Assembly: GCF_003568865.1 (NCBI RefSeq)
Contig: NZ_CP031115.1
Coordinates: 1,798,001-1,862,000, forward strand
DNA: 64,000 bases
Direction of reading: 5' to 3'
Source: Rubrobacter indicoceani
GTDB taxonomy: Bacteria > Actinomycetota > Rubrobacteria > Rubrobacterales > Rubrobacteraceae
A program made the position numbers and the translations under genes. Numbering within the stretch: position 1 is the stretch's first letter; each line of letters starts with the position of its first letter. Shown piece by piece: positions 1-8,883 of the stretch. The notes beneath the pieces were generated by a model. It was not told the DNA's origin and did no database searches. It saw only the letters and a program-made list of their open reading frames with translations.

Positions 1-1095
1 TCCGAAGATATCTCCGAGGAGGTCTTCCGGCTTGAATCTCGCCTCAACGAGCTTGTCTACGACATGCGGACGCTCGCGATACTGGCCGCCCGTTCCCCCG
101 CCGACGCCGAGCAGATGGCCGGTATCCTGCAGGTTGTTCAGGACATAGAGAAGATAGGCAACGCCGCCTACGACATCGCCAAGATAGTCGTCAAGGAACT
201 CGGCATCCCGCCGGAGCTCCTGCACGATATCCCGGAGGCCGAGGAGATACCGGCCCGCGTCCGCATCCACCCCGAAAGCGAGCTCGACGGGCGTTCGCTT
301 GAAGAGGTGGACCTCGCGGTGGAGACGGGGATGCGCCCTATCGCCATCCGCTCCGAGCAGGACTGGCACTACCATCCCGAGGACAACCACGTTCTGCGCG
401 AGGGCGACGTGATGTTCCTGCAGGGCCCGCCGGAGGGCGTAGCGGAGCTTCGCCGGCTCGCCGGGGCGCGCCCGATGCAGCGGATGCCCGGCGACGACGA
501 CCTCGGCGGTCAGCTCTCGGAGCTTGAGCGGGCCGTGGACATCGTTATCGAGATGAAGAACATCTCGGAGGTGGCGGTGGGGCTTGCGTACTCCGCGCTT
601 CTCTACGACGACGCGGGTCTTGCGCGGGAAGTAGTCGCCATCGAGGGCGAGATGGACGACATGCGCTACCGGCTGGAGCGCTGGGTTCTGCTCGCGGCCA
701 AGCACGTCGAGGACGCCGGGAGGCTTCGGGGGATGCTTCACCTCGCCATCGCCTCCGAGACCATCGCCGACTGCGCAAAAGAGATGGTCTGGATGATCGA
801 ACGCGGCGACGATGTCCACCCCGTCCTCTCCGCCGCCGTCGGTGAATCAGACGAGCTCGTCGTGAAGGTCAACGTCGCCCCCGACTCCCCGGCGGACGGC
901 AGGACGATCATGGACCTGTCTCTGGAGACGGAGACGGGGATGTTCCCGCTGGCGGTGAACCGGGGCGGCCGCTGGACGTACCGCCCGCGCGACAATTATG
1001 TTTTGCGCGGCGACGACGCGCTGCTCTTTACGGGCGCACCCGAGGGCTTCGAGGTTCTCTCGGAGATGTTCGGGCAGGTTTCGGGGGCGGATTGA
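1..1095 (+). CDS. PhoU / TrkA-C regulatory protein (5' partial)
   Basis: The frame is open from the first base of the window, so the N-terminus is missing; the ATG at 64 is internal. Visible order is PhoU-like helices, a TrkA_C (RCK_C) domain, a second PhoU-like helical stretch, and a second TrkA_C domain at the C-terminus. The two TrkA_C copies share the pattern DGR(S/T)...ETGM(R/F)P followed by a W-x-Y(H/R)P-x-DN-x-VLR block. In known families TrkA_C domains bind small ligands and gate K+ channels or transporters; PhoU domains are helical regulatory modules. A role in cation transport regulation is inferred. The stop overlaps the TTG start of the next gene. Confidence 0.75.
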   Translation, partial: SEDISEEVFRLESRLNELVYDMRTLAILAARSPADAEQMAGILQVVQDIEKIGNAAYDIAKIVVKELGIPPELLHDIPEAEEIPARVRIHPESELDGRSLEEVDLAVETGMRPIAIRSEQDWHYHPEDNHVLREGDVMFLQGPPEGVAELRRLAGARPMQRMPGDDDLGGQLSELERAVDIVIEMKNISEVAVGLAYSALLYDDAGLAREVVAIEGEMDDMRYRLERWVLLAAKHVEDAGRLRGMLHLAIASETIADCAKEMVWMIERGDDVHPVLSAAVGESDELVVKVNVAPDSPADGRTIMDLSLETETGMFPLAVNRGGRWTYRPRDNYVLRGDDALLFTGAPEGFEVLSEMFGQVSGAD

Positions 1096-2360
1096 CCCCA
1101 CCGGATAAAAGGCAGGGCCCGCTCCCGGCGGGCCGTCCGGCCTTTGCAGCGGGAACGGTCTTTCTTGCGGTGGCGATGTGCTACTTTCTCGTGCGCGGCT
1201 TTTCACGCCTGACGCCGGGGCTTCTCCAGAACTCAAACGACCTCCGCATCTACTGGCAGACCGGGGAGGCGGTGCTGTCGGGGCGGCTACCGTACCGGGA
1301 CTTCTTTATCGAGTACCCGCCCGGGGCAGTACCGGCCTTTATTCCCCCGGCCTTCTTCACCGACAACCGGCTCGCCTACATAGACGTCTTCGCCCTTCAG
1401 ATGGGGCTGTTTCTGGTGGCGGCGCTCGTTATGGTCGCGGTTTCGTCTCGGCTTCTGTTCGGGGCGGCATCCTGGCCCCTCCCGACGGCGACGTTCGCGG
1501 TCTGTGCTTCGCTTCTCTACCCCGTCGCCCTGACCCGCTACGACGCGACCGTTACGCTCGCCCTTGCGGTGGCGGTTTTCGGCGCGGCGCTCGGCGGACG
1601 CTGGGTCTACCTCGCCTACGCCTCGCTCGGCTTCGGGGCGGCGGCGAAGCTTGTCCCGGTTCTGGCCGCGCCCGCGCTCGCCCTGGCCCGGGGGAAGCCT
1701 GTTCGCGGGTTTCTCGCGGCCGGAATCGTCGGGCTTCTTTTCGTTGTTCCGGCGGTCTTTCTCGGAGAGACGCGGTTTGTGGAGAGCCTTCTGTACCACT
1801 CGGAGCGGGGGGTTCAGATAGAGAGCGTCCCGGCCTCGCTCCTGCTCGCTTCCGGCTCGGTCGAGGCCGTAGTCTTCGACTTCGGGGCGTTCGAGGTTAC
1901 GGGGCCGAAGACCGACCCGGCCGCCGCCCTGAGCCTGCCGGTTACGCTCGGCCTGCTCGCCGTTACGGGCTTCTTCGCCTACCGCGACCACCGCGCCGGA
2001 CGGCTCGATGCTTCGGCGTTTCCGAGGTACGCCGCCGCCTTCGTGCTGGCGTTCATGGTCGGCTCGAAGGTGCTCTCGCCGCAGTATTTCCTCTGGCTTC
2101 TGCCGCTCGTACCGCTCGTCGGGGCAGGGTCGGTCAGGGCCGTCATCTCCGTCCTCTTTGTCACAACCTGCTACCTGACGACCGAGGTCTTCCCGAAAAG
2201 CTACACCGCGCTCGTCAACCTCCAGTCGCCGGGGCCGGAGCTCCTGCTCGCCCGCAACGTCGGGCTGATCCTGCTCTGGCTTGCGGTCGTCTTTCTGCCG
2301 GCCCTTGCGGAAAACTCCGGAGAGCCGAAAGAACAGAGAAAACGGAAGGTCGCGGCGTGA
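1092..2360 (+). CDS. Multi-pass membrane glycosyltransferase, GT87/DUF2029-like
   Basis: A 422-residue, very hydrophobic protein with about ten membrane segments. The N-terminal part carries a periplasmic-loop motif, YRDFFIEYPPG, typical of DUF2029/GT87 mannosyltransferases that use polyprenyl-phosphate sugars; the acidic residues before the YPP motif fit the expected catalytic loop. Start is TTG at 1092, overlapping the previous stop (ATTGA), so translation is probably coupled. The stop overlaps the GTG of the next gene. The exact sugar and acceptor cannot be read from sequence; cell envelope glycan or glycolipid synthesis is the likely setting. Confidence 0.65.
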   Translation: MTPPDKRQGPLPAGRPAFAAGTVFLAVAMCYFLVRGFSRLTPGLLQNSNDLRIYWQTGEAVLSGRLPYRDFFIEYPPGAVPAFIPPAFFTDNRLAYIDVFALQMGLFLVAALVMVAVSSRLLFGAASWPLPTATFAVCASLLYPVALTRYDATVTLALAVAVFGAALGGRWVYLAYASLGFGAAAKLVPVLAAPALALARGKPVRGFLAAGIVGLLFVVPAVFLGETRFVESLLYHSERGVQIESVPASLLLASGSVEAVVFDFGAFEVTGPKTDPAAALSLPVTLGLLAVTGFFAYRDHRAGRLDASAFPRYAAAFVLAFMVGSKVLSPQYFLWLLPLVPLVGAGSVRAVISVLFVTTCYLTTEVFPKSYTALVNLQSPGPELLLARNVGLILLWLAVVFLPALAENSGEPKEQRKRKVAA

Positions 2361-4282
2361 AAGGATTTCTTCGCGTCTTCTCCGTTCTGGCTGTCGTGCT
2401 GCTCCTCGGGGTGATGCTCGGCGTAGAGGGGCCCCAGCTCTCCGAGGGGCGCGCCGTCTCCGGCGCAGGCGCCGCGCTCGCGGGCTCTCTTGAACCGGGG
2501 CGGGCCGAAGGCTCGGCCCGCTACGACGCCCCGACGGATACGTGGCGGGTCGTCTTCACGGTACGGGACTCCGGCGAGACCGTCGGCCGGGCGGTCGTGG
2601 ACGACGATTCCGGTGAGGTCGATCAGGCCCGGCTCGACGGTGGTTCTTCCGGTGAGGAATCGGGCTCCGGCTCGCCACCGGGCGAGCTCGACCGGGATCA
2701 AGCCACAAAGCTGGCCGCCGCAAACCCGGACGTGCGCGAGGAACTCTCCGGCCGAGAATATACGACCCGCGCGGAACTCGAGAACGGCGTGTGGACGGTC
2801 CGTTTCTACATCGAGGGCACCCGCCCGATAGGCGGGGTCCCGCAGGACAACGGCACGAAAGAGGCCGCCCGCGTCGAGCTCGACGCCGACACCTGGGTTG
2901 TCAGAACAGCCTACACCGGCGATGCCGTCGGCTGGAACATGGCTCGCGGCGTGGACGGGGCCTACGGCAAGCAGGCGAACTACTGGTACGTCTGGGGGCC
3001 GATGGCCGCCGTTTTCTTTCTTGCTTTCCTCCGCAACGACAGACTTCTCTCCCTGCGAAACCTCGACCTCACGGTGCTGACGGCGGGCTTCCTTGTCGCG
3101 CACCACTTTTTCCGAATCGGGGAATCGCAGCTCTCCGTCTTTCTCTGGTACCCGCCGCTCTTGTATCTGTTCGTGCGGTGCATCCTGCTGGGTTTCGGAA
3201 TAGGGGAGAGGGTCGGCAGGACAAGCAACTTCCCGACGTGGCTTTTGCTCGCCTTCGCCGGGCTGGCGGGCGGCCTCGTCCTTGCGCTGAACACCGACTC
3301 GCGCGTTATAGACGTAGGGTACGCCGGGGTCGTCGGGGGGCAGCTTATCCTCGACGGGGCGATACCGTACGGCAACATGCCGGACAGCGTCGGGACGGGC
3401 GACACGTACGGCCCCCTGAACTACCTGCTCTACGTGCCGTTTATCCTGATGTTCGGATTTTCGGGGGAGTGGGATTTCCTTCCGGCGGCGCACGCGCTGA
3501 CGTCGTTTTCGTTTGTAGCCGGGGCGTTTGCGATGTTCTTCTCGGGGTGGAAGTTCTCGGGGGTGCGGGCGGGGGCCGCGCTGGCGTTTGCCTGGTGCGC
3601 TTTTCCGTACACGCTCTACGCAGCGAACAACAACACAAACGACATCGTCGTAGCGAGCGCGGCGGCCATCGGGCTGGTCTTCGCCTCGTCGCCGCTCGCC
3701 CGGGGCGTGGCCATCGGGGCGGGCTTCGCGATAAAGCTCTACCCTGTGATACTCGGCCCGCTCTGGCTTCTCTACGACGGCTTCAGGAAGCGTTCCATCG
3801 TAGACTTCTTTCTCGGCGGCGCGACGATATTGCTCATGACGTTCTGGGTTCTGCTGCTCGGCGGAAACCCGGTAGAGGCCGCAAGAATCTTCTACGAAAG
3901 GACGCTCGCTTTTCAGGGCGACCGCGTAACGCCCTGGACGATCTACACCCAGCTGCCGCAGGTTGAGTTCCTGCAGACCCCCGTGACCATCCTTATCGGG
4001 GCGCTCGCCCTCGCGGTCGCGCTCGTTCCACGCAAGCGCACCATCCGCCGTCTCGCGGCCTTCTCCGGTGCGCTCGTCATCGGCTTTCAGCTCACGGTCA
4101 ACTACTGGTACTTCGGCTACGTCGTGTGGTTCGAGCCGTTTGTCTTTCTCGCCCTGCTTCTCGCCACAGACGAGAAGACGGAGCTTGACGGCGCACCCGG
4201 GGTAGAGACCGTCAAAGACGGAGACCCGACAGAAGGGAACCTGCCCTCATCATCCAGGCAGGGAGGTAACCCTCGTGTCTGA
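2357..4282 (+). CDS. Membrane protein with extracytoplasmic N-domain, GT87-like core
   Basis: About 641 residues from the GTG at 2357, which overlaps the stop of the upstream gene (GTGA). Residues 1-25 form a signal-anchor helix. Residues about 30-190 look extracytoplasmic and contain two PepSY-like units with the pattern (D)TWRV/VWTV...G...DxxSGEV; a Gly/Ser-rich linker separates them. The remaining ~440 residues hold roughly ten membrane helices, and a loop near YGPLNYLLYVP resembles the catalytic loop of the GT87 neighbour. I infer a paralogous lipid-linked glycosyltransferase with an added sensory or binding domain. An open frame extends upstream to 1178 but that part lies over the upstream gene and has no membrane character. 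Confidence 0.6.
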   Translation: MKGFLRVFSVLAVVLLLGVMLGVEGPQLSEGRAVSGAGAALAGSLEPGRAEGSARYDAPTDTWRVVFTVRDSGETVGRAVVDDDSGEVDQARLDGGSSGEESGSGSPPGELDRDQATKLAAANPDVREELSGREYTTRAELENGVWTVRFYIEGTRPIGGVPQDNGTKEAARVELDADTWVVRTAYTGDAVGWNMARGVDGAYGKQANYWYVWGPMAAVFFLAFLRNDRLLSLRNLDLTVLTAGFLVAHHFFRIGESQLSVFLWYPPLLYLFVRCILLGFGIGERVGRTSNFPTWLLLAFAGLAGGLVLALNTDSRVIDVGYAGVVGGQLILDGAIPYGNMPDSVGTGDTYGPLNYLLYVPFILMFGFSGEWDFLPAAHALTSFSFVAGAFAMFFSGWKFSGVRAGAALAFAWCAFPYTLYAANNNTNDIVVASAAAIGLVFASSPLARGVAIGAGFAIKLYPVILGPLWLLYDGFRKRSIVDFFLGGATILLMTFWVLLLGGNPVEAARIFYERTLAFQGDRVTPWTIYTQLPQVEFLQTPVTILIGALALAVALVPRKRTIRRLAAFSGALVIGFQLTVNYWYFGYVVWFEPFVFLALLLATDEKTELDGAPGVETVKDGDPTEGNLPSSSRQGGNPRV

Positions 4283-4590
4283 TTTTCTTGAAGAGATCCA
4301 GAGAAGGTGCGTCGATCACGGACCCCGGCTGAGTTGGGCGAACACGATAGAGCCGGGCCGGACTACCCCGCCAGCGTAGTGATCTCTTTTCCCTGAGACC
4401 TGATGCAAGGCGACTATATAGTCGTGACAGCGATCCGAGCACGTACAACGGCAAACACACCGGGCTGATGTTCTCGGATCAGTTCAAGGAGTACCCGTCT
4501 TTCGGCGCTCTGGCACAGACCGGAGTTCGGTGCGGGATGCAGCAGGACGTATCTTCGGAATACCCAACCATATCGTCCATACGAAGATAG
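4275..4590 (+). pseudogene. Decayed coding remnant with intact RBS
   Basis: A strong Shine-Dalgarno GGAGGT (4262-4267) precedes a GTG at 4275 that opens 34 codons beginning MSDFLEEIQRR and ending at TAG 4377-4379. A second, +1-shifted frame is open from about 4369 to the TAG at 4588-4590 and reads like protein (a stretch containing YNGKHTGLMFSDQF). The two frames are adjacent and together could be one frameshifted gene of about 100 codons. I do not recognise the family. The rest, to 4730, shows no feature. Confidence 0.35.
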
Positions 4591-4730
4591 ATCGGCCTTG
4601 ACGGCCCTGAACCGATACTGCCCGCCTACAACACATCGCTTACTCTATAGGCTCAGCCATAGAGCCGGCGGAGTGCGTACACGTGAGATGCTCGGCTCTT
4701 CGTCCACGACAACTGCCTCTGCGAGAAGCT

Positions 4731-6128
4731 CTAGGTCTCCCGCTCGTTTCGCGCCCCTCGCCAGCGGTCGAGGCGGGCTTTGATCCCGCCTTCTGCCCCG
4801 CTCTCTTTCGGCGCGTAGTAGATGCGGTCCGCTAATTCGTCCGGGAGATACCGCTGGTTCATGCCCTCGATGCCGGAGGCCGCATCATCGTGAGCATAGC
4901 GGTAGCCTTCCCCGTAGCCCTCGCCGCGCATCAGGTCGGTCGGGGCGTTTCGGAGGTTCATCGGAACTTCGGGCGGCTCGCCGCTTTTTCGGACTTCTTC
5001 CAGAGCAGCGTTTATCCCCTTGTAGGCAGCGTTTGACTTGGGCGCGCTCGCGAGGTACGTCGTCGCCTGAGCGAGCGGGATACGCCCCTCCGGCATCCCG
5101 ACCATCTGCACCGCTTGAGCAGCGGCGGTCGCGAGCGAAAGGCCGCCGGGGTCGGCGTTTCCGATGTCTTCGCTCGCGAGGATGACGATGCGGCGGGCGA
5201 TAAAGACCGGGTCCTCTCCGGCCTCGATCATCCTTGCAAGGTAATGCAGAGCGGCGTCCGGGTCGCCCCCCCTCACGCTTTTGATAAACGCGCTTGTAAC
5301 GTCGTAGTGCTCTTCTTTTCCATACCGGACCGACCGCTGACCCACAGCCCGCTCGATGTTTTCTACCCCGATGTTCTCTGTCCCCGTCGCCGCGACCTCG
5401 AGCAGGTTCAGAAGCCTGCGACCGTCCCCGCCCGAAGCCCGGAGGAGTTGCCCGCGGGCCTCGTCGCCGGCGTTCGCACCGAGTTCTTCGAGGCCGCGGG
5501 CAAGGAGCAGGGCAAGGTCTTTCTCCGTAAGCCGCTTCAGACGCAAAACCCTGCTGCGCGACAGAAGCGGGGCCGTTACCTCAAAGGACGGGTTCTCGGT
5601 CGTTGCCCCGATAAAGTCCACAAGACCCTCCTCCAGAGCCGGGAGCAGCGCGTCCTGCTGGGCCTTGTTGAAGCGGTGCACCTCGTCCACAAAGACAAGC
5701 GTCGCCCGGTTCTCGTATTTCAGGCGGTCGCGGGCGGCGTTCAGGGCGGCGCGAAGGTCTTTGACCCCGCTCTCGACCGCCGAAAGCGGCGTGAACTCGG
5801 CGTTCACCGAAGATGCCACAACCCGGGCAAGAGTAGTCTTCCCGACGCCCGGAGGCCCCCAGAAGACGATGGAGCCGAGCCGGTTTCGGGTGAGCGCGAC
5901 CCGTAGCGGCCCCCATTCCCCCGTCAGGTGCGGCTGTCCGACTACCTCATCGAGGGTCTTCGGGCGCAGGCGTTCGGCCAGGGGGGCGCGACGGGCGTAG
6001 TTCTCCCGTCCGGCTTCGTCGAAGAGGTCCAGTCTAATCGCGTCCGGCGTAGCGTTCGTCGTGCTCTTTGCGCTGACGGTCCATGCGGCGGGCAGCTTCA
6101 AGGACGTGGGTCGGATGAAGGCTCTCAA
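4731..6128 (-). CDS. rarA: Replication-associated recombination protein RarA (MgsA)
   Basis: AAA+ ATPase of the RarA/MgsA/WRNIP1 family, which acts at stalled replication forks as a clamp-loader-like ATPase. Numbered from the TTG at 6128, Walker A GPPGVGKT is at 91-98 and Walker B with the family signature VFVDEVHRF at 145-153, followed by the sensor region GATTENPSF. The C-terminal half has the conserved tetramerisation and MgsA_C segment (HYDVTSAFIKSVRG; LASEDIGNADP). Homologs normally begin close to the residues LDLFDEA (about 6032), so the first ~30 residues may not be translated; only ATT, CTG or the upstream TTG codons are available as starts there. The gene overlaps the upstream small ORF. 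Confidence 0.93.
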   Translation of the reverse strand: MRAFIRPTSLKLPAAWTVSAKSTTNATPDAIRLDLFDEAGRENYARRAPLAERLRPKTLDEVVGQPHLTGEWGPLRVALTRNRLGSIVFWGPPGVGKTTLARVVASSVNAEFTPLSAVESGVKDLRAALNAARDRLKYENRATLVFVDEVHRFNKAQQDALLPALEEGLVDFIGATTENPSFEVTAPLLSRSRVLRLKRLTEKDLALLLARGLEELGANAGDEARGQLLRASGGDGRRLLNLLEVAATGTENIGVENIERAVGQRSVRYGKEEHYDVTSAFIKSVRGGDPDAALHYLARMIEAGEDPVFIARRIVILASEDIGNADPGGLSLATAAAQAVQMVGMPEGRIPLAQATTYLASAPKSNAAYKGINAALEEVRKSGEPPEVPMNLRNAPTDLMRGEGYGEGYRYAHDDAASGIEGMNQRYLPDELADRIYYAPKESGAEGGIKARLDRWRGARNERET

Positions 6129-6333
6129 GGGCGTTTGTCTCGAGGACCTGATCCACGCTGTGGACCGGGATCATCATCCACTCCGCAGCGTGTTCTACCG
6201 GCAGCGGCTTGCCCGCGGCCCGGTAGACGGCCCACACGGCCCACCTCCCCGGCCTCGACCCGGAGAGAAACTTCACCTCAGCCCCCGGAATCCAGCCACA
6301 GACGCGCCTCTGAAGAGAAGATGTTCCACGCAT
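6034..6333 (-). CDS. Small conserved-looking protein upstream of rarA
   Basis: An ORF of 99 codons from ATG 6333, or 80 from GTG 6276, ending at the TAG 6034-6036 right where homology of rarA begins. No Shine-Dalgarno clearly decides the start. The protein has no membrane segment; its C-terminal half (EHAAEWMMIPVHSVDQVLE, then a charged helix) looks like a folded, helical protein. I do not recognise the family. Tight abutment to rarA suggests co-transcription. Confidence 0.5.
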   Translation of the reverse strand: MRGTSSLQRRVCGWIPGAEVKFLSGSRPGRWAVWAVYRAAGKPLPVEHAAEWMMIPVHSVDQVLETNALESLHPTHVLEAARRMDRQRKEHDERYAGRD

Positions 6334-6395
6334 CGGATTCTAACGCAGGCGCAGCCTTTCGCGCTCCACCGGTCTCTCTGCAAACGCGTTTCTTT

Positions 6396-6836
6396 CTAAA
6401 CAGCGGGTCTTGAGAACCGCCGAACCGAAACGTAGCGTCGGCGCGAGCCGTAGATCGTCGTCGCCGGGTACATCGTACTGTAGGGGTCGCCCGAGTGGCC
6501 GTAACCGTAGGCGTGGCCCATCTCATGGTCTATGACGCGCTGGTAGTCGTTCGGTCCGGCCCCCAGGCTGTCGAGCAGGCAGGAGTTGACCGAGACGCTC
6601 CCGGTTACGCTGTAACCATCGTAGTACCACTCGTAAACGCCCACCGAGCCGCCGGACCAGCAGGAGTAGTAGACCGGAACGTAGCCGTCGCTGTCGGCCA
6701 TCGCCTCGGCGTCGCTCGCCCCCACCGCAAACCCCCCCGCCGCAAAAGCTCCCGCGAGCGCGATCTTCGCCGCGTTTCTCACGAGCGCCTTCCCTGCCGC
6801 CTCCACCACCGACACCGCATCACCGCCGTACAGCAT
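6396..6836 (-). CDS. Minimal secreted metzincin-like metalloprotease
   Basis: Starts at ATG 6836, set by an AGGAGG at 6841-6846 four bases upstream. The 146-residue product has a signal-peptide-like N-terminus (hydrophobic alanine-rich run then ASDAEA, a plausible cleavage site). The mature part of about 100 residues carries the full metzincin zinc signature HExxHxxGxxH (HEMGHAYGYGH) and a downstream methionine, STMYP, suited to the Met-turn. Two cysteines before the motif (YYSC and NSC) could form a disulphide. The size is much smaller than typical matrixins, so this is a bare catalytic core. Substrate unknown. It is divergent from the zincin gene at 6964. Confidence 0.7.
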   Translation of the reverse strand: MLYGGDAVSVVEAAGKALVRNAAKIALAGAFAAGGFAVGASDAEAMADSDGYVPVYYSCWSGGSVGVYEWYYDGYSVTGSVSVNSCLLDSLGAGPNDYQRVIDHEMGHAYGYGHSGDPYSTMYPATTIYGSRRRYVSVRRFSRPAV

Positions 6837-6963
6837 AGTTCCTCCTGAGGTCTTCCCACCCGCCCGCCACCGGTCGCCCGGCATTGTACAGAGTTTCCGC
6901 AGTTTCCATGTCGCTCACCGGCAGAGGGCGCTCCCGTCCCGGGGCTGAAGTACAATATCCAGC

Positions 6964-7332
6964 GTGGATAATGAACCCCTCGACTTCTACACGCTGGTCG
7001 AAAACGCCCTGGAAGACCTCCCCAAAGAACTTGCGGCCCTGCTCGACAACATCGTCATCACCATCGAGGACTGGCCGAGCCCCGACGAGGTGCTCGTCAA
7101 GGAAGACCCGAACGCGAACCTCTACGGGCTGTACGAAGGCGTGCCGCTCACCGAGCGCGGGCCGGGATACTACGGCGTGATGCCGGACAGGATCACTATT
7201 TTTCGCGGTCCCCTGGAGCGGGATTTCCCCGACGAAGAGCTTGAGGAGCAGGTCCAGATCACCGTGATACACGAGCTCGCGCACCACTTCGGCTTCGATG
7301 AGGACAAGCTTGAAGAACTGGGGTGGGGATGA
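6964..7332 (+). CDS. Zincin_1 (DUF1025) family metallopeptidase-like protein
   Basis: 122 residues from GTG 6964. The C-terminus holds HELAHHFGFDE followed by LEELGWG, the hallmark of the small, cytoplasmic Zincin_1/DUF1025 family, in which HExxHH...D supplies zinc ligands. The N-terminal part (DxYTLVENALEDLP...LLDNIVITIEDWP) is also typical for this family. Members are widespread in actinobacteria; their substrate is not known. The stop overlaps the ATG of the next gene (ATGA), so it is the first gene of a three-gene operon with a SRPBCC protein and a TatA-like protein. Confidence 0.85.
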   Translation: MDNEPLDFYTLVENALEDLPKELAALLDNIVITIEDWPSPDEVLVKEDPNANLYGLYEGVPLTERGPGYYGVMPDRITIFRGPLERDFPDEELEEQVQITVIHELAHHFGFDEDKLEELGWG

Positions 7333-7763
7333 GCCGGGTCTCGGTGAACGTCGAGCGGTTCATGGCGGCTCCGGCCCGCGAGGTCGCCGGATACCTCCTT
7401 GACTTCAGAAACGTCCGCGAGTGGATGGTCGGTGTAGAAGACGTGCGCCGCACGTCGGACAACGCTTACCGGCTCGTCGTAAAGACACCCATCGGCCGGC
7501 TGGAACCGGCGGCCGACGTGGTCGAGTCCGGGCTGGACCGCATCCGCTGGGTCTACACTTCGGCGGTCGAGGGCGACGGCGAGGTGGATGTTTCGGGGTC
7601 TTCTTCGGGCTGCACGGTCCGCTACCGGGGTGATTTCAGCGTCCGGGGCCGTATCCTCGGCCGGGCGGCGAAGACCGCCGGGATGGAGAACTTCGCCCAC
7701 AGGCAGGGCGAGCGTTCGCTGGAGCGGCTCAAGCACCTCATGGAAGCCGGGCGATACCGGTGA
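7329..7763 (+). CDS. SRPBCC / polyketide cyclase-like lipid- or ligand-binding protein
   Basis: 144 residues from the ATG at 7329, which overlaps the upstream stop; a GTG at 7323 in the same frame is a less likely start. The pattern VNVERFMAAPAREVAGYLLDFRNVREWM is that of the START/Bet v1 (SRPBCC) fold, where the opening strand and W-containing helix shape a hydrophobic cavity. There is no catalytic signature. The function is probably binding of a small hydrophobic ligand. Its stop overlaps the GTG of the TatA-like gene. Confidence 0.75.
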   Translation: MSRVSVNVERFMAAPAREVAGYLLDFRNVREWMVGVEDVRRTSDNAYRLVVKTPIGRLEPAADVVESGLDRIRWVYTSAVEGDGEVDVSGSSSGCTVRYRGDFSVRGRILGRAAKTAGMENFAHRQGERSLERLKHLMEAGRYR

Positions 7764-7951
7764 TCGGCCCTCTGGAAATCTTCGCGCTTCTCTTTGTTGT
7801 CTTTGTGATCCTCGGCCCGAAGCGCATCGTGAGCCTCGCGAAATCCCTCGGCAAGGGCGCGACGGACTTCGTGGGCTCCCTCGGCTCGCCGCCCGACGAT
7901 GACGACAAGCCCGATAAGGCCCGGCGCAAGCTCCCGCCGCCCCGGGACTAG
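7760..7951 (+). CDS. TatA/MttA/Hcf106-like small membrane protein
   Basis: 63 residues from GTG 7760 (GTGA overlap with the upstream stop). One N-terminal transmembrane helix with the conserved FxxLFVVFVILGPKR pattern of TatA/TatB, followed by an amphipathic helix and an acidic/basic tail. In the Tat system such proteins form the pore or bind TatC during export of folded proteins. No tatC is in the window, so whether this is a housekeeping TatA or a specialised paralogue cannot be settled. Its TAG stop lies inside a CTAG shared with the stop of the convergent coiled-coil gene. Confidence 0.75.
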   Translation: MIGPLEIFALLFVVFVILGPKRIVSLAKSLGKGATDFVGSLGSPPDDDDKPDKARRKLPPPRD

Positions 7952-8877
7952 AGGCCCAGCAGCACCCTCGCCCCCGGTCCGACGTGGGCGTTCGGGGGGC
8001 GTTCGTCCACCCCGGAGAGGTCTTCGCCCGAGCTTGTGACGTAGACCCTCGGCTCCTCGACGGCGAGGCCGGGGTTGGCCGCGAAGTGCCGCCACGAGAC
8101 CCCGCGCCAGGTGAACTCCAGAAGGACCGGCGGCTCCTCACCCCGACCGAGGCCTACGTGGACCCGCGGTTGTCCGAGGGTGCGGGAGAGGGTCGTCACC
8201 GTCTCGCGGTAGCGCGACTCGTTGAACACGTCAAGCCCGGCTCGCAGCCGGTTGGCCGGCTCGGAGAGCCGCTCGCGCTCGGCGCGTTCCTCTTCAAGCT
8301 GAACACGGCTCTCCTCGAGCGCGGCCTCGCGGTCGAGGATCCTCACCTCCCGCTCCTCCAGGTCGCGCTCCAGCCCGGCGATGCGCCGGAGGGCGTCTTC
8401 GAGCGCGCTCTTCTTGCGGGAGACGGTTGTCTTCGAGTCCTGCACGACGGACTCAAGCTCCTCCTCGGACATCCTGAGGAGGTGATCCCGGTGAGACACC
8501 TCGCCCTCGAGCCGCTCTACCTCGCGCTCCAGGCTCTCTATCCGCCTCGCGCCGGTCTCCCGGCCCCGGCGGCGGCTTCTCGCCTCGGACTCCAGAGCAC
8601 CGACCCGTTCTCTGAGGGTCTTCCGCTCCCGCTCGAGCGATTCCACCCGCCCCTCGGCCGCCTCGCTCTCGGCCCGGGTCTCGTCGGCTGAGAGCCGGAG
8701 CCGGGCAAGCTCCTCGTGAAGACCCCGGATGGTGTCCTCCTTGCCCCTGAGCCGCGCCCGAAGCTCGGAAATCTCCTGAGCAGCCTCGAGGTTCGGCGCC
8801 TCGGGGTTTGACGCTTCAGGTTCCCGAGCCTCGGGTGCGCTCTCTTGCCTGGCCTCCGTCTCTTCCCGGTCTTCCAT
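7948..8877 (-). CDS. Coiled-coil protein of unknown function
   Basis: 309 residues. Residues about 30-220 are strongly charged with heptad-like leucine spacing and many E-R/E-K pairs, indicating a long coiled coil. The C-terminal ~90 residues look globular (ESRYRETVTTLSRTLGQ, FTWRGVSWRHFAANPG). The N-terminus is Glu/Ala/Pro-rich and likely disordered. No recognised domain; a structural or scaffolding role is only a guess. It lies downstream of and close to the redoxin-like gene (6-bp gap), suggesting one operon. Confidence 0.7.
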   Translation of the reverse strand: MEDREETEARQESAPEAREPEASNPEAPNLEAAQEISELRARLRGKEDTIRGLHEELARLRLSADETRAESEAAEGRVESLERERKTLRERVGALESEARSRRRGRETGARRIESLEREVERLEGEVSHRDHLLRMSEEELESVVQDSKTTVSRKKSALEDALRRIAGLERDLEEREVRILDREAALEESRVQLEEERAERERLSEPANRLRAGLDVFNESRYRETVTTLSRTLGQPRVHVGLGRGEEPPVLLEFTWRGVSWRHFAANPGLAVEEPRVYVTSSGEDLSGVDERPPNAHVGPGARVLLGL

Positions 8878-8883
8878 AAAAAC

